Assembly: GCA_948470475.1 (NCBI GenBank)
Contig: OX419336.1
Location: 14,369,479-14,433,478, forward strand
Source of the DNA: Galaxea fascicularis
Taxonomy: Eukaryota; Cnidaria; Anthozoa; Scleractinia; Euphylliidae
DNA length: 64,000 bases
Direction of reading: 5' to 3'
This document shows, in pieces, positions 1 to 12,552 of the stretch. Below the pieces are notes generated by a model, which saw only the letters and a program-made list of their open reading frames with translations, was not told the origin of the DNA and did not search any database. The translations under genes were made by a program, and so were the position numbers. Every line of letters begins with the position of its first letter. The first letter of the stretch is position 1.

Positions 1-3000
1 GTAAAATTACTTGCAAAGCAAGGACCCATTTACATCAGGGCTGTCCAAGATCTTGATTCCTGGAAGGTACAGCACCCCCCTTATCAGTACTGTCAAAGGT
101 GGGATAACATTCATTTATGACGTTTTATGCTCACCTCGATGATTTCTTTCCTGTGTGCAGTATATGACATTATACAATCCCTTCATCTTTTGGAAGATCT
201 GTATTTTCAAAATACAGTTGGATATCAATTACAATACCCTTGGTATTCTCTTCTCCCAGTAGTGTGCATTTCAATTTGTCTCAATTTAGGTTTATGCAGA
301 TTAATGGTTAGTATGATGTAGCACCTTCTTCTTCATACTGTATAAAGAACTTACTAGGCAAAAATCAGTGCAAGTCTGGCCTGGACCAAATCCTCCTTTT
401 TTCTGACTTACAATGTTCCAAAATGCCAACTTTTGACTTACATGTATGTATTGTGTGTAATGCCAGAGATCAGCAAACTTTCACACATTTTTAGTCAAAG
501 TAAATGAAGTACTTTTGTGTTATTTGCTGGCAAGAAAACATAAATATGTTTTACACAATTAAAGTAAAACAGGACTATAATTTGATCAGTGCAGCCTTGT
601 CTTATTAGCCATTTCTGATTATTTAGGGCAGTCAGTACTCTTTTATAGTTATTTATAAACATAATTACGTACTGTAAAAAATGCAAAAATGAGTACAAAT
701 AATTGTTGCTGTTGTAGATTGTACTTTAAAGAGTTTACATGTGTATTTTGCCATGTAGCAGCTATAGGTGCATTGTTTTGGACAACAGTCCTACCCTCAA
801 ACCATTAATACAGTATCAATCACCCCACTGGCATAAGTCTAAACTAAAGGAAAGTAGATTGCTTTGAGATTAGTTAATTTAGGACAATGGCAATATTCAA
901 CAGGAACTACTGATGAAGATGATGAAAAGCCTGATTTTCATAAGGTACATTGTCATTCTTGTGTATTTACAAAGTTAGCCTGCTACTCAGCAAAGCCTCC
1001 AAGCCTTCTTTACCCTGCACAATTAAGTACCATATTTTTTAGTCCATAACTCCCATTTAACATAAGGAAGGAAGGACATGTTACTCTATATAACTCATAG
1101 TTTTTTTATTACAAGTCGATTCTAAACAATTGATTCTGGATTTTGATGTGTGAAGACTTAGGTCTGGTATTTATTGATTGTGATTGACTAGGTGGATTTA
1201 GTAGCACACTCTTACAAGAGGAGATCATACCTAGTACTTAACGAATTTTGTTATTCCTTCTTTTAGAGACAGACAGAAGACAATCAGTTGGGGCTTAATT
1301 ACTTCATAGAAAGGTTGGTTAAAAGTACTATTACCATGAAGGCTTCTTGATTTTGAAGCTTATTATTTCCTGTTTTTATTTTCATCATGATGTTTTGTTT
1401 GAAGTGCTCTGTGTTTGTCTCCCTTAGTTTCTTACTCCCTCTTACATTCCTTCTTGCAGTGATGGAGAATCTGAACCACCCACTGGAATCAAGGTTAGGA
1501 AGATGTCAAGCACTTTAAATAGCTCCTCTCCTCAAGTGGAGTTGCCAATGCCTGGACCATCATCTGTTCTAACTGAAGGAAAAAAGCTGATTACACTGAT
1601 GGAAATGTTTCCCTCCCATAGTAGAGTTGCAAAACGCATGAAATATTCATGTCACTGTCGAAATGGCAGTCCTTGTCTTCAAATCTGGCAAATGACCCTC
1701 CAGATTTTGATACAGTTCTCTTGCAACCAGCATTCCTTCCTAGGGATCATGATGTAGTCACCCTACATAAAATAATTGAGCAAATTCAGAGGAATTTCAG
1801 CAGTGACAAAGAAAAAGTTAAAGTGGATGAAGACGATATCTTAAACGATGCTTTGGCGCTACTACAAAGACTCCAAATTTGATGCCAGGAAGAAATTGCG
1901 TGTTGTTTATAAAGGGCAGCCTGCAGCAGACACTGGTGGTGTAATATGCCAGTTTTATACCCAACTCCTGCAAGAGATGTCACAACAATTCTTTCAAGGT
2001 GACACTTTTAAAACGCCCATTTACAACTCCAATATGGTTGTCTCTGGTATCATGAAACTTGTTGGTACTGTGATAACCCACAGCATCCTTCAGGGTGGTC
2101 CTGGTTTCCCTGTATTCAGTCCATCTGTCTACCACTATCTAGCCACTGGTGATTTTGATGCTGCTGTGCAGAAAATTTCTGTGAATGACTGTACTGTTTC
2201 TACAAAACATTTCATTGACCAGGCAAGTATACTTGTAGTAACCTACACCCTCTGGCCCTTAGTGCAAAATAACAGATATATCCAATACATGGAAAGTTGC
2301 AAATGCTATTTTCTTCAATGTCTCTATATGAACAAAAAAGAAAACAATGCCAAAGAAATGGAAGTCTTGAAGTACACTTATAGAAGTATTTTTAAGAAGT
2401 CTGATGGACAGAATAATTGTCCTCTTTTGTGTATTTCCACAGATTGCAAACACAAGTGATATGTCAACTTTGGACACAGATGAAACCCTGAACTTTTTGT
2501 CTGAACGTGGTCAAAACGTGACAATGACTGTAAGTTTACTGTTATTCTATTTATTTGATCTTGTGACATATTATCATCAAAGCCAAACCGAACTAAGGAG
2601 GAAATGGTGAAATAAAATAGATATTCTATTCGGTCATTATGCTTATGTACTCTTTATTGGATATAATTTATTAAGCATTGTAAAATAAGCATCTCCATAT
2701 GGTATTTCAAAGATGGATTGTATCATTAACAAAAGAAACACCCAATTGATACCATCACAGCTAGCAATTTCCTAATACATCTCTATTTGCAGAATTAAAA
2801 CAAGACGATCGTTTTGCAAGGCATGATAGTGCATGATGTTCTGGGACGTCCCAAAATTGTGCTTGATCAAATCAGAGAGGGACTGCAAACATTAACATTT
2901 GTTTCAAAGACGAAACAGTACCCTGAGCTCTTCCAAGAACTGTTTGTCCCACACGACAAGGAATGCAGTCATAGTGATGTTATTAAAGTTTTAGAATTTC

Positions 3001-3340
3001 CGCAGACAATGACTGCAGATGAAACAACTATTCAGGGGTACCTAATAGAATTCTTGCAAACTCCATCAAAAGAAACTTTGGCCTAGGCAATATTGAAGTT
3101 AAGTTTGCCAATGTCACATCCATATTTGCTTCCACATGCCTCGTGGCCATAACCTTTCCTCGAGTGTTTCCCAACAAGGAAACGTTTTCATCTTCTATTG
3201 AGGCTGTTCTGACTTCTAAAACTAAGTCATTTAACTGTGTTGAAATGTGTATTCCATTTGATGTTGGCAGACTGCACTCTTACCTTGATATTGTTTTTGC
3301 AGCAGCTGTGACAATCTCAGTTTCTCCAGTTACTCAATAA
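1..3340 (+). pseudogene. HECT-domain E3 ubiquitin ligase-like gene, multi-exon, frameshifted, 5' end outside window
   Basis: HECT ligases carry ubiquitin on a C-lobe cysteine before passing it to substrates. The N-lobe is read at 1858-2221 (RVVYKGQPAADTGG, then GPGFPVFSP, a typical HECT segment). The C-lobe lies in 2814-3340, where STC just before LVAITFP fits the catalytic cysteine. Exons I can place: 1-66 (open from the left edge, donor GTACAG at 67), a possible small exon 905-943, 1458-2221 (acceptor TTGCAG), 2445-2529 and 2792-3340. The intron at 2222-2444 starts GCAAGT and ends CACAG, so it is a GC-AG intron. The frame shifts near 1650, 1857, 2821 and 3068; each time the same HECT homology continues in another frame. 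This is therefore a decayed gene or a badly assembled one. The family resembles the G2/M-phase-specific HECT proteins that are abundant in cnidarians. The exact orthologue is not identifiable. Confidence 0.72.
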
Positions 3341-3349
3341 CGTATCACG

Positions 3350-4530
3350 TTAAAAAATATTATTTTGGGAGGACAGGTGCATGTTTTGCGTTTGTATCTG
3401 TGTTGTCAGGAACAAGTGTCCTTTACATTGTAAATGAGGTTGCCAATAATTACTACTTGTCTAGTATAAGGTTATATTCCTCTAACATGTCAATATTCGT
3501 TTACTGATGTAGCTCTGATAACTACTCCCCGGTATTTGGAGTTCCTTCCGATTGGTTGTTGTTATTATGTTTATGTTTTTTTCCTGATCATGTGGAAGTG
3601 ATCATTATGGAAGTGCAATAAAGTGTTTAATGTTATCCACATCGTGTCAGGTGTTCTACTGAAAATTTCCTGTATTCACTCTGCTGAATCTTTCCTTACT
3701 GAAATGCAGGTTTTACAGGGGAAATTGATCAACCATGGTTTTGAGTCTGAAAGGGCTTGAAATCAAGCTTTTGGATAAAGGGTGAAAGAATGTGTTTACA
3801 ATTTCTGGGTTAGAGTGCTTTTCAATTGAGTGTAGTAAAACCAAATGCAAACCAATTACTTACCAATAAGACTACTCAGCTAATCTCAAACTGTAGTAAA
3901 ACCAAAGCCAAAACCACAGCAATTGTCTAATTACTTACTACACTCAACTTGAAAAGCGCTCAAACCAAAAACATTGACTCACACCTGCCATTACGGTGTG
4001 AGGATATCTGTAATTTACAGTTGCTATCATAAACAGAATGAACTCCCACATATATCAGGGTAAGGGTAGGTTGCAGTGATGAAGTCCTTTCCATTTTCCA
4101 TAACATCAATGCCGATGGATGCAGGACAGCTACATACATGTACATACATTTTATTGCAGCCCCCTCTGCAGGGACTGCTATCAATAACTTGTGATACCAA
4201 GACATTAAAGCACGCATAAGCAATCTAGCAAATTACATACATGTACGACTTTGAATGAGGGGGCTCAAAGTATAAGATAACAACTATGCTGAACCACATG
4301 AGCGCAGTTGCAAACTATTTCAGGAAGAATTTAACTATTTGGATCTTGAAGGGGGCAAAGGTGCAACAGTCTTGTAAATACATGACTGTTATTGGTGCAC
4401 AAAATTAACAATGACACCCACAGCTTGCAAGTACGAGTTAACCCCACTATTCTGGTCATCACTGAGAGGGTTTACAACCAGTGCCAGTGTAACATACTGT
4501 GAGGGAGAAAGTTCAATTCCTGACCGTGGG
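3350..4530. other. non-coding stretch between HECT pseudogene and integrase
   Basis: No convincing coding region on either strand. It contains the small TIR element at 3808-3966 and a short run of ACATACATG at about 4130-4150. Short open frames here have no recognisable motifs. Confidence 0.6.
3808..3966. mobile_element. small TIR element (MITE-like), about 160 bp
   Basis: The two ends are imperfect inverted copies. The left end reads GGTTAGAGTGCTTTTCAA followed by TTGAGTGTAGTAA. The complement of the right end reads GGTTTGAGCGCTTTTCAA, one extra G, then the same TTGAGTGTAGTAA. The interior also repeats GTAGTAAAACCAAA. No open frame lies inside and no clear target duplication is visible, so the superfamily is unassigned. 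Confidence 0.6.
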
Positions 4531-4532
4531 AC

Positions 4533-6260
4533 TTAAATGTTGTTGTCTGTTTGTAACTCGGGCATCAGTGCAAGATCATCAATTCCATAGTCATCTGACA
4601 CAGTCTCTGTATCACTCAAATCAGAAGGACAGTTGTACAGACCTTCAATCATTAGCTGCAAGGGTGTTTGGCATCTCTCTGAAGATAAACCGTGGTGACT
4701 CCATTGAAAAACAAATTCCTCAATGCTTCTGTTGATCTTTGGTTGATAAACATAGTGCAGGGCAAACCGATGTAGCTCATTAAGTGGGTCAAGCAAGCCA
4801 AAGCTTTCTAAGTAAGTAAATATGTTTCTGCATGGTGTGACAATGAACCTCACGACATCAACCCATAGACGTTCAATACGTTGGGTATGTACAGAAAGGC
4901 CTCTTATCACATGAGACCCTTCAACTCCATGAGCATTAATTTTAACATAAAACGAGCCACTTCAATGTTCTCGGTGCCATGATCGCATCGCATTCTTGTA
5001 GGAAGGCCGAATGTTCTAACTGCTCCACGAAACAACTGAAGAACCGTTTCAGCTTTGTGGTTGGTGCTGCAGCAAAGAAATACAACTACTCTTGAAAATC
5101 CATCCAAAGCCCCATGTATGACAAACCTCCATCTGATGAGTTTGTGCTTACCGTCCTGATGCCTATAAATGAGCCAGGTACATGTAAGAAATGAATTGTC
5201 TTAATTGTAGTTTACATTATAAAATCAGGCTATCCTAAAACAAATTATGCTATGATTGTGGAATCACTGATGCTATACTATTTGAACACTAAATGAAGTT
5301 GGTCCCAATGTCTAGGGACAGATTTAAAGAAGTACTATCTTGTGTAAACTTCGCACCTCCTAACTCAGTCACTTGCTTGCCCATACTTCCCCTTACCCAC
5401 TCCTATGATAAGGGCATGGCATATCATGAGGTATCCTGGACAGATTTGAACAAAGAGATAAACTAATTGGTGGAATAACATCTCCCATTGGTAGCAGTTA
5501 ATTATAGATACACAAACATATAAAGGTACTTTCCTCTCTCTTACCATAGGGTATTTGGCTCTGTTACATTATAAACTCGCCTCTGGACTGTTCTAAAACG
5601 CAAAGCACAGCTGACCGGATCGACTCTGACAATAGACTCCTTTACTCTGTTTCTTTGAATGAGGAGACCTCGTCCTCTGAGAGCCCCTAACACCATTCGC
5701 TCACCAGAATTTGGTGACAGAGAGAGTATATTCCTGACAACAATGTCCAAGGTGTAGTCTAAAATTTGACTGAACTCCTGTCATAGGCCATCCTATTTCT
5801 TGACGCCGTTGTCGCTCCGAAACACAAAAGAAACTTGCAATTTTTCTCCATGTGAAACCCACGCTTCTGAGACCCCAAATTTGAAACACTGTAATCTTGT
5901 ACACCGGCCTTCCTTGTCTTCCATTCTGCACTGTTTTGCAAGTGTAACTTTGAGGCAATTCAAGACTGTCTCCTTCCAGTAGAAAATCTTATCATGCTTG
6001 AAAGTGAAAGACATTACTTTCCAAACGACTGATCAACTCTTGTATTTCCCGAGTTGAGGAAACTGTGAGGTTGTTCTGTTCAGCGAGCACTGATGCACAC
6101 ACTCGCAGTAAACCCACGAAGTCTTCCCCTCTCCTTGCAAAAAATCCACACATATCGATACTATCAGACAAATAATGGCATTCCATCTCCCACAGTAACG
6201 ATGGCAGAGTAAAAATGACACTCTCAAGATCAGAAACAGTTTGAGCCGCAATTTTCTCAA
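4533..6260 (-). pseudogene. IS3EU-like DDE integrase/transposase (rve-type core)
   Basis: Read on the minus strand in order. An N-terminal region at 6186-5992 is followed by a helix-turn-helix-like segment starting GRPVYKI (about 5925-5800). Next comes SPNSGERMVLGALRGRG...RVDPVS (5750-5541). After a probable intron at about 5165-5540 come GKHKLIRWRFVIHG, DGFSRVVVFL (first Asp), RCDHGTENIEVARFM (second Asp), SVHTQRIERLWVDV (Glu) and a C-terminal region starting LHRFALHYVY. This order matches the eukaryotic transposases with an integrase core related to bacterial IS3. The catalytic D-D-E residues are visible, but frames change near 5760-5820 and 4910, so the copy is probably dead. No terminal repeats were identified. 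A second, unrelated-locus copy begins at 63,587. Confidence 0.75.
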
Positions 6261-6269
6261 AGAGAGCGC

Positions 6270-6970
6270 AAAGAATGATGGGTTGTGCGATTAATCGATA
6301 GCAAGTTGTACATAAATATCAAAGAAGTTGTGAATATTTAATAGCAACACACATATCCGGTGCCAAGTTGTATCTCTAAAATCAGTTTTACGAAAATTAT
6401 ACAAAAGTTCAAACGGTTTTAACAAGTTGTGTGTTGGAAAACAAAGTTGTATATGTTTTAACTAAAGTAACACAAACGTAAACACAAGTACGCTATCTGG
6501 AAAACATGTTGTACAAGTCAGGCTCAAAGTTAGATGTATGCAACAACAAGTTGTACATGTGGAGCAACAAGTTATCCTTAAAGAGCACAAGTTCAACATA
6601 AATTGACACAAGTATTTTCGTCTGCTACGGTGCGCCATAAGATGATGACGAGACACTAATGTTATCTTTTGCAATTGCCATTGCTACAGGAACTTTTTCT
6701 GGCACACCGGTACTCTTGAATTTCTTGGTGGATTCATTAAAAATAGTAGCCATTCCTTCGCTTTGTTGAATCTCAATGGGCACAACAGGAATCACTCGAG
6801 CATTGGATCGATGTTTCTTATGATCTTGGGAAAATTGACAGTTCCATACGTACAAAACTACAGTGAATAATGCAATAGCAAGTTCAAGAAGGGATCTTTT
6901 AAGTTGCTTGTGTAGTCACTCATTTTTTTAGTGCCTTCTCCAAGGGGGATTTCTCAACAACAACCACTGC
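6270..6970. other. non-coding stretch with clustered AAGTTGTA-type motifs
   Basis: Between about 6304 and 6610 the motif CAAGTTGTA/AAGTTGTG and near variants (for example ACAAGTTATC, CACAAGTTCA) occur about nine times in some 300 bases. It looks like a decayed minisatellite or subterminal repeat of the element that contributed the transposase remnant at 6983-7968. A minus-strand open frame at 6855-6625 has no motif I recognise. Confidence 0.35.
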
Positions 6971-6982
6971 GAATGTGTTTCT

Positions 6983-7968
6983 TCATATTATATCTATGGC
7001 ATTCTTACTTTCATCAGACAGACAGTGTTCCCATTTCTTAACAAACATTTCCAAATTAGCTTCTATACTTTCCGAATCTGGAGTTTCCATTGTCTTAGCT
7101 GGTCCCACATCGTCATTTGCACGAAAAATGAGTCCAAATGCATTTAAAATTTGCTTTAAATGACAAGATCCCTTTGGCACAGTTCGGACAAAACGTTGAG
7201 GGGCATGGAAAAGATCCAGTTTCACTAGTGTAGCAAGGAGATGCAACACTGTCATAAAATTGTTCAGATCAATACTGTCTTTGTGGTTTCTGATACATGC
7301 TTCAAAATTCATTTACCCAATGTTTTCCAAAAGTTCCAAAGAGTTCTGTCCATGTCCAATATGGGTCACGACATAGTCAAGCAGATCTTTGGTACAAGTG
7401 GATCGGTAAAATAGCTTAATAGGAAACCTTTCCTTGATTGTCAGGGGCACAACGTTCAAGATTTCTGTAGATGCAGAGTAATATTCATGGCCAGGCGTTG
7501 TGTGGTTTGGGAGATTCTGATTGCACCTGCAGGTCGACTGAATTAAAATTATATTCCCTTGTAGGTCGTACACCAATCTTGGATTGCGTGGACTTTGTTG
7601 AGTTAATTTAGTGGTCCACGAATGAAATTCCAAGAGACACCTGTGGACGGGGCAAAGCACTAGAGTGTGATAATGTTGCAATGGGCACCACAGAAATATC
7701 TTTGAGATGCAAACATCAGCTTTGTCTGGATAAATGGAAAATTGTAAGTCAAGTATCTGGGATCCCATTTAAATTCGTCTATGACTTTGATCAAAATCGT
7801 TTCTTCTTCTCTACCGACAATGATCCCGTCAGTTGTCACAATACAGGAAGCAATAAACAAAGTGATAACAATTGGTAAAACCTTTGAAGAATTCTGGAGA
7901 ATAAAAAATTTCAAGTCATAACCTGTTACCTTCTCATGTCTAAAAATAGTTTTTCCACGCTCAGGCAA
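6983..7968 (-). pseudogene. DDE transposase copy A, internally deleted (same family as 16.6-19.8 kb)
   Basis: On the minus strand this begins with a hydrophobic segment (KVLPIVITLFIASC, about 7885). It continues with CPVHRCLL and a GHEYYSASTEIL block (7768-7313), then jumps directly to LVKLDLFHAPQRFVR, TPDSESIEANLEMF and KKWEHC (7312-6983). These blocks align in order with the transposase at 16,601-19,830, where they read NDHEIVAHDNCIL and LVKLDLFHAVQRVVK. The segment holding the first catalytic Asp is missing. A stop codon sits exactly between the two halves at 7313-7315, and the frame shifts near 7690. OTU and Cys-rich parts are absent, so this is a truncated relic. Confidence 0.65.
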
Positions 7969-7974
7969 GCAATG

Positions 7975-8690
7975 TGCTCTTAGGTGTCACCTTTGTCTTG
8001 GGGTGTAGGTTGGGTCCGTGAAACTTAAGTAAAAAATGTTTTCTCGCGATGCTAATCTCTTTTAAAACACAACTCCAATTAATTTGTTTTAGGGGTTGCT
8101 TTCTGAAAGAAGCTTCTGTGTCAGGCGTAGTTTTTAAACAACTTCTTGAAAACTAATCTAATTCATCATGGAATCTGAAAAGAACTCTTGCCACAAGCAA
8201 TTAATTGCCGCAGACAACTCAACAAACTGGTCTGTCTTTTTGGAGATAATACAATAGCAAAGTATGTGATCATGCTTTTCAATAATTTCCATCATAACGA
8301 TGGAATATACATGTAGATGTTTTTAAATGTATATTACGTGCTTGCTGTTGGACGTCGTAAGAAAAATTATTCTAATATGAAAATGTAAAACAAACTATCT
8401 TGAGATCGATTTGTTGAAATAAAGGGATACAAAGATTTGTAGTTTCACACCTCATCGAAGTTGTTTTGGCGGACTGTCATTTTGGAGAACACCCTAACGA
8501 TAGGTGACGCACTAGTTCAGCGTCAGGCGAAGTAGTTACCTTTTACATTGTGGCAAGAAATGAATTTGCTACTGCAAATTCGTCTGAAACTACTTTTGCA
8601 GAAAACCTCCTAAATCGGTGAGACAAATCTTACTTAGGATTTGGTGAATACGGCTCCAGGATCTTAAAATAACTGGTAAGATCATACAGC
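7975..8690. other. non-coding stretch upstream of LINE
   Basis: No coding region, repeat family or RNA gene is recognisable here. The 5' part of the LINE, if ever present, is not identifiable, so the LINE seems 5'-truncated near 8690. Confidence 0.5.
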
Positions 8691-8694
8691 CTAT

Positions 8695-11600
8695 GTGCTT
8701 GAGATAAGTCAACGGGGTCACTTGGATAGGTGTATGCCAGTAAGGGTGGTCACTATGTCATCACGTGACCCCACCTGGATGACCGCTCTTGTTAAGGCAA
8801 TGTTGTGGTCGAAATCGACGATGTCCAGTGAAGCTTGGTTGAAAGATTTGAATAAGAGGATTTCGGAAGTGATCAGTGAGAACAGAAAGCTGTATAATGT
8901 GGGTGTGATTGGCTCAAAGCAATGGTGGAAAGGTGTTGACCTGGTATCCCAACGCAGGAATGCAGCCCGTATTATCTTAGATCGTGAATCACTTGACCAG
9001 TTAAATGAGTACTTCGGCAATCTATGCAGTGACACTAACTACATTCCACCAATTGATATTCACATTGACCCAAATCTCAAGGCTCCAACAATCCCTCTGG
9101 GACTCGTTTGGAACACTCTGTCTAGTCCGAAGAAAACGGCAACCGGCCGGATGAAATTCCTTATTGGCTTTAAAAGAACACGTGGAACTACTAACCCTGG
9201 TTATCTGTTATATGTGGAATCTTTCCCTGTCAACTCATTCCTGGCCTGAATCTTGGAAAGAGCGAACATCAGTCCGTTAGCTAAGGTTGATGTACCTAAG
9301 GAGCATGGTGATTTCCGTGAAATCAGTGTAACACCGGTGATCGCTAGAGCTTTTGAAAGGGTTGTATACAACACATGTCAGAAGCGTGGAGGATCACCTG
9401 AGCAGTAGTCAATTTGCATACAGAGAGGATGGGAACTGCACATCTGTGCTCTTAACTATTCAGCACCAGATTTGCAAATACCTAGATGACAATAACTGTA
9501 AAGCTGTGCGACTCTTTACCATGGACTTTTCAAAGGCATTTGACTCGGTGAAACACAACCTTTTGTCCACCAAGCTTAAACAATTACATGTATCGCCATA
9601 TCTTGTTAATTGATATCACAGTTTTTTATCAGATAGACAGCAACGCATTTTGTCTGGTCACTATCACTGTAGGTGGAAAGCCGTCAATAAGGGTACCACA
9701 CAAGGTAGCGTTAGTGGTCCCCACCTCTTTAATATATTTCTTAACGATCTTGAAATTACATATGATGGCTCCCTGCATTATTCAAATATGCTGATGATTC
9801 GACAATTGTTGCACCGGTACTAGGCAATACTGACACCTCTGTAGCCTTAGTAAACGAGTTTTTAAATTGGTCGCAAGATAACTGTATGTCATGTAATCCA
9901 AGTAAATGCAAAGAGCTCGTAATTAGAAAGAAATCGAACAAGGACACTTACAATCTAGTCAGTTGCATTCCACAACATAGTGAATTGTGCTTACTTGGAG
10001 TCACACTTCCGAGTGATTGTAAGTTCAGTTCTCATGTTAAGGTCAAACTAGCTAAGGTTAACAAGGGCCTCCATATATTAAGAAGCTTGAGAAAGGAACA
10101 ATATGACCACAACGAAATAGGCCTCCTTTTTAAGACAATTGTATTGCCTAATTTAACTTATGGCCTTTCAGTGTATGGTGCGTATGAACGTGATCTTAAC
10201 ACAGTACAGAACTTTTTAAACCGTTGTTACAAGTGGCATTACTTTTCAGTTCTATTGAATGTCAAGGATATCATGCATATGCAGGACAAGAAATTATTTC
10301 GTAAAGCTAGGACTCTAACCTATCATCCGTTAAATTTAATTCTGCCGAAGCCTAAATTCCAGCAATATAATTTACGTTGCACGGTTTGCCTCTGCCCAAA
10401 GATTAACACCGAACGTTTCAAGAACACATTTGTAAATAGACTCATTTTTGAACACAACTTGTTATAATTACATAATTTATTTTTAGCCACATTATTGTAA
10501 TTTCGTACATAGTTCTCGTTTATGTAACATACAGTACAGCCCAAAAATAATGCACGCGCAAGAAGTGCCGCAAGAACTTCTTGCGCCGTAAGAACACGCA
10601 ATCCGCCGCAAGAAGTAAAAATGTCGGGTTTTTGCGGTTTTCCCGCAAGAACTTTCGAAACGCAAGAAGTTGAAACTCTAACCGCAAGAAGCCGCAAGAA
10701 GTTGAAAATCTAACCGCAAGAACCTATGATTCTTACCGCAAGCCGCAAGAACGGGCAAGAAGTTACTGCAGGTCAAACCGTCAAGATCTGTTTGTAATGC
10801 CGGGTTGGTGGTCGAAATGCTCAGCGCTTGCTTGCAAATTTATCCATTAGATAAGAAACTGCAGGGGCAAGAGATGTAATATCATCTTTACTTTTGAACA
10901 GCCGAGACCAGAACTAGACTTATGCTTGCTGATAATGTAAAAATATTATCGAACACGCTCGCTTATTATGTGTACTTGCGCATACGAACCTCAGCTACGT
11001 GTAACCACGAGCATGCACATGTCATCAAATCTCGCACTGAACCACCGCTAAGACTGCGTGTGTAAACAAATGTTACGATGTTGTAAATGTCTTTTAGAAC
11101 TTACAGTAGATTTATCATTGCGGAAAAGAAAATATCTTGTGTCTCTAAACAAACGGTAATCAAGGTAATCGACTGTAATCAGGTCGCCTACGGAAGCGAA
11201 CCGCTTTCATAAACTCAAGCAGCCGTTTGAGATGCAAAACATACCGGTATGTTATGATAAGCCCATGATTTAATGAACACCGAAATCTCATGCGATTTCC
11301 TTGTGAATCCCTCTTATTTAGAAGAAAATCATGTTGAGAGAAGAAATCTTTTAAGAAGCCACCATAGAGCGTGAATAAGCAAGATAACAATCATGTTGTT
11401 GTGACACCTTGAATTTGCATAAGGATTCAAACATTACTGACGGGTGGACCCGGTACTCCTTTCCAGTAATTATATCTTTTTAACCTTTGACACGCGCAAT
11501 AGATATCGAATTTGCTGGCTTCTTAGGCTGAAATTATCCAGAAGCAAACTTCATTTCGTTTTCTTGACAAACGCCACAAGCGGTGAATAATAATTATCGG

Positions 11601-12552
11601 GTTTTATGCTGTCTGCTCTGCCTTTTGTTTCGTTCTCTTTCGTAGCTCGCCGAGGTTATTTTTTTCGTCTAAATTACCTTAGAAAAGTTTGGAAAAGATG
11701 TTACCATTCACCTTTCAGCTCTCAGGCAAAAAGTCTGGATTTTGTTAGGCCAAAACATCGCTTCGTGTTTTGGTTGCCATGGGCGACCGCAATTCCCGTG
11801 TCTACTCCAGCAATTGAACGAGACAACAAAAAAGTTTCAAATTTCTTTTGGTTTCGTTCGATTTTGCTGAAATTTTAACATGATGAAGCTTGGTTTGTTA
11901 ACGAATGAATCTGTCGTTTGCCGATGTGAGGTAGCTATCAACGTGAAAGTGATATATCACTTCGAAGTCAGGGTTTTTGAAGAGATTTTGGGTAGCGGGT
12001 GGGTTCGGCGTGACTTTGTAATCAGAGATTTTTGTGTGTTCTTCGAGCCTCTTCTTTAGAAATAATTTAGATTTAGCAAGTTACCAAGTGATTCTCCTCG
12101 AATCTGTTTGAAAACTTCTGAAATTACAAGCAGAAATCTCACAATTTTAAATGAACGTACAGGTAGTTCAATCAAGACAGTCGTAAGTCAACAAGATAAG
12201 TGCGGGAAAAATTGTAATTCGACCGTGCCGTGCGTCTTGTTACGCTTACTTCCCCAATCCCGTGTTACGATGTTAAATAATACAAAGAAGTTCTTGGGGT
12301 TTGAAAATCCCACCGCAAGAAATTCTTGCGTTTCGAAAATTCTACCGCAAAGAAGTTCTTGCGGTTTTAACTTCTAACCGCAAAGAAGTTCTTGCGGCTT
12401 GCAGGATCCAAGCGCAAGCGACCCGCAAGAAGCCGCAAGAAGTAGCCGGCTTGCGGACGCAAAAAGAAGTTCTTGCGCGTGCATTATTTTTGGGCTGTAC
12501 TGTAGAATATGTATTTTTTATCTTATGGTTTATTAAAGACATCAATAAATAA
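8695..12552 (+). mobile_element. non-LTR retrotransposon (CR1/L2/Jockey group), 5'-truncated, interrupted near its 3' end
   Basis: The reverse transcriptase is read in three frames. The linker (RDPTWMTALVKAML) is at 8755-9249. RT block 1 begins [17 protein letters not shown] near 9270, and [15 protein letters not shown] is at 9515-9560. [11 protein letters not shown] (polymerase YADD) is near 9785, and a thumb/C-terminal region runs to the stop at 10,467. The linker and FSKAFD/YADD motifs fit the CR1/L2 group. Frame changes near 9245, 9600 and 9790 make it inactive. The 3' untranslated tail resumes after the inserted element at 10,532-12,502 and ends in ATCAATAAATAA near 12,552, so the LINE was here first. 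Confidence 0.8.
10532..12502. mobile_element. 1.97 kb TA-flanked TIR element with CCGCAAGAA subterminal arrays
   Basis: Ends are perfect 32-bp inverted repeats beginning CAGTACAGCCCAAAAATAAT (10,532-10,563 and 12,471-12,502). Both ends are flanked by TA, the target duplication typical of Tc1/mariner-like insertion. Inside each end, some 200 bp is filled with the motif CCGCAAGAA or its complement TTCTTGCGG in varying spacing (about 10,560-10,760 and 12,290-12,480). The central 1.5 kb has only short open frames with no recognisable motif, so it appears non-autonomous. It sits in the 3' tail of the LINE. Confidence 0.8.

Noticed and set aside
11606..11878. Open frame in the centre of the 1.97 kb element as a possible transposase
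   Set aside because: Ninety residues without DDE or helix-turn-helix motifs; nothing supports coding.
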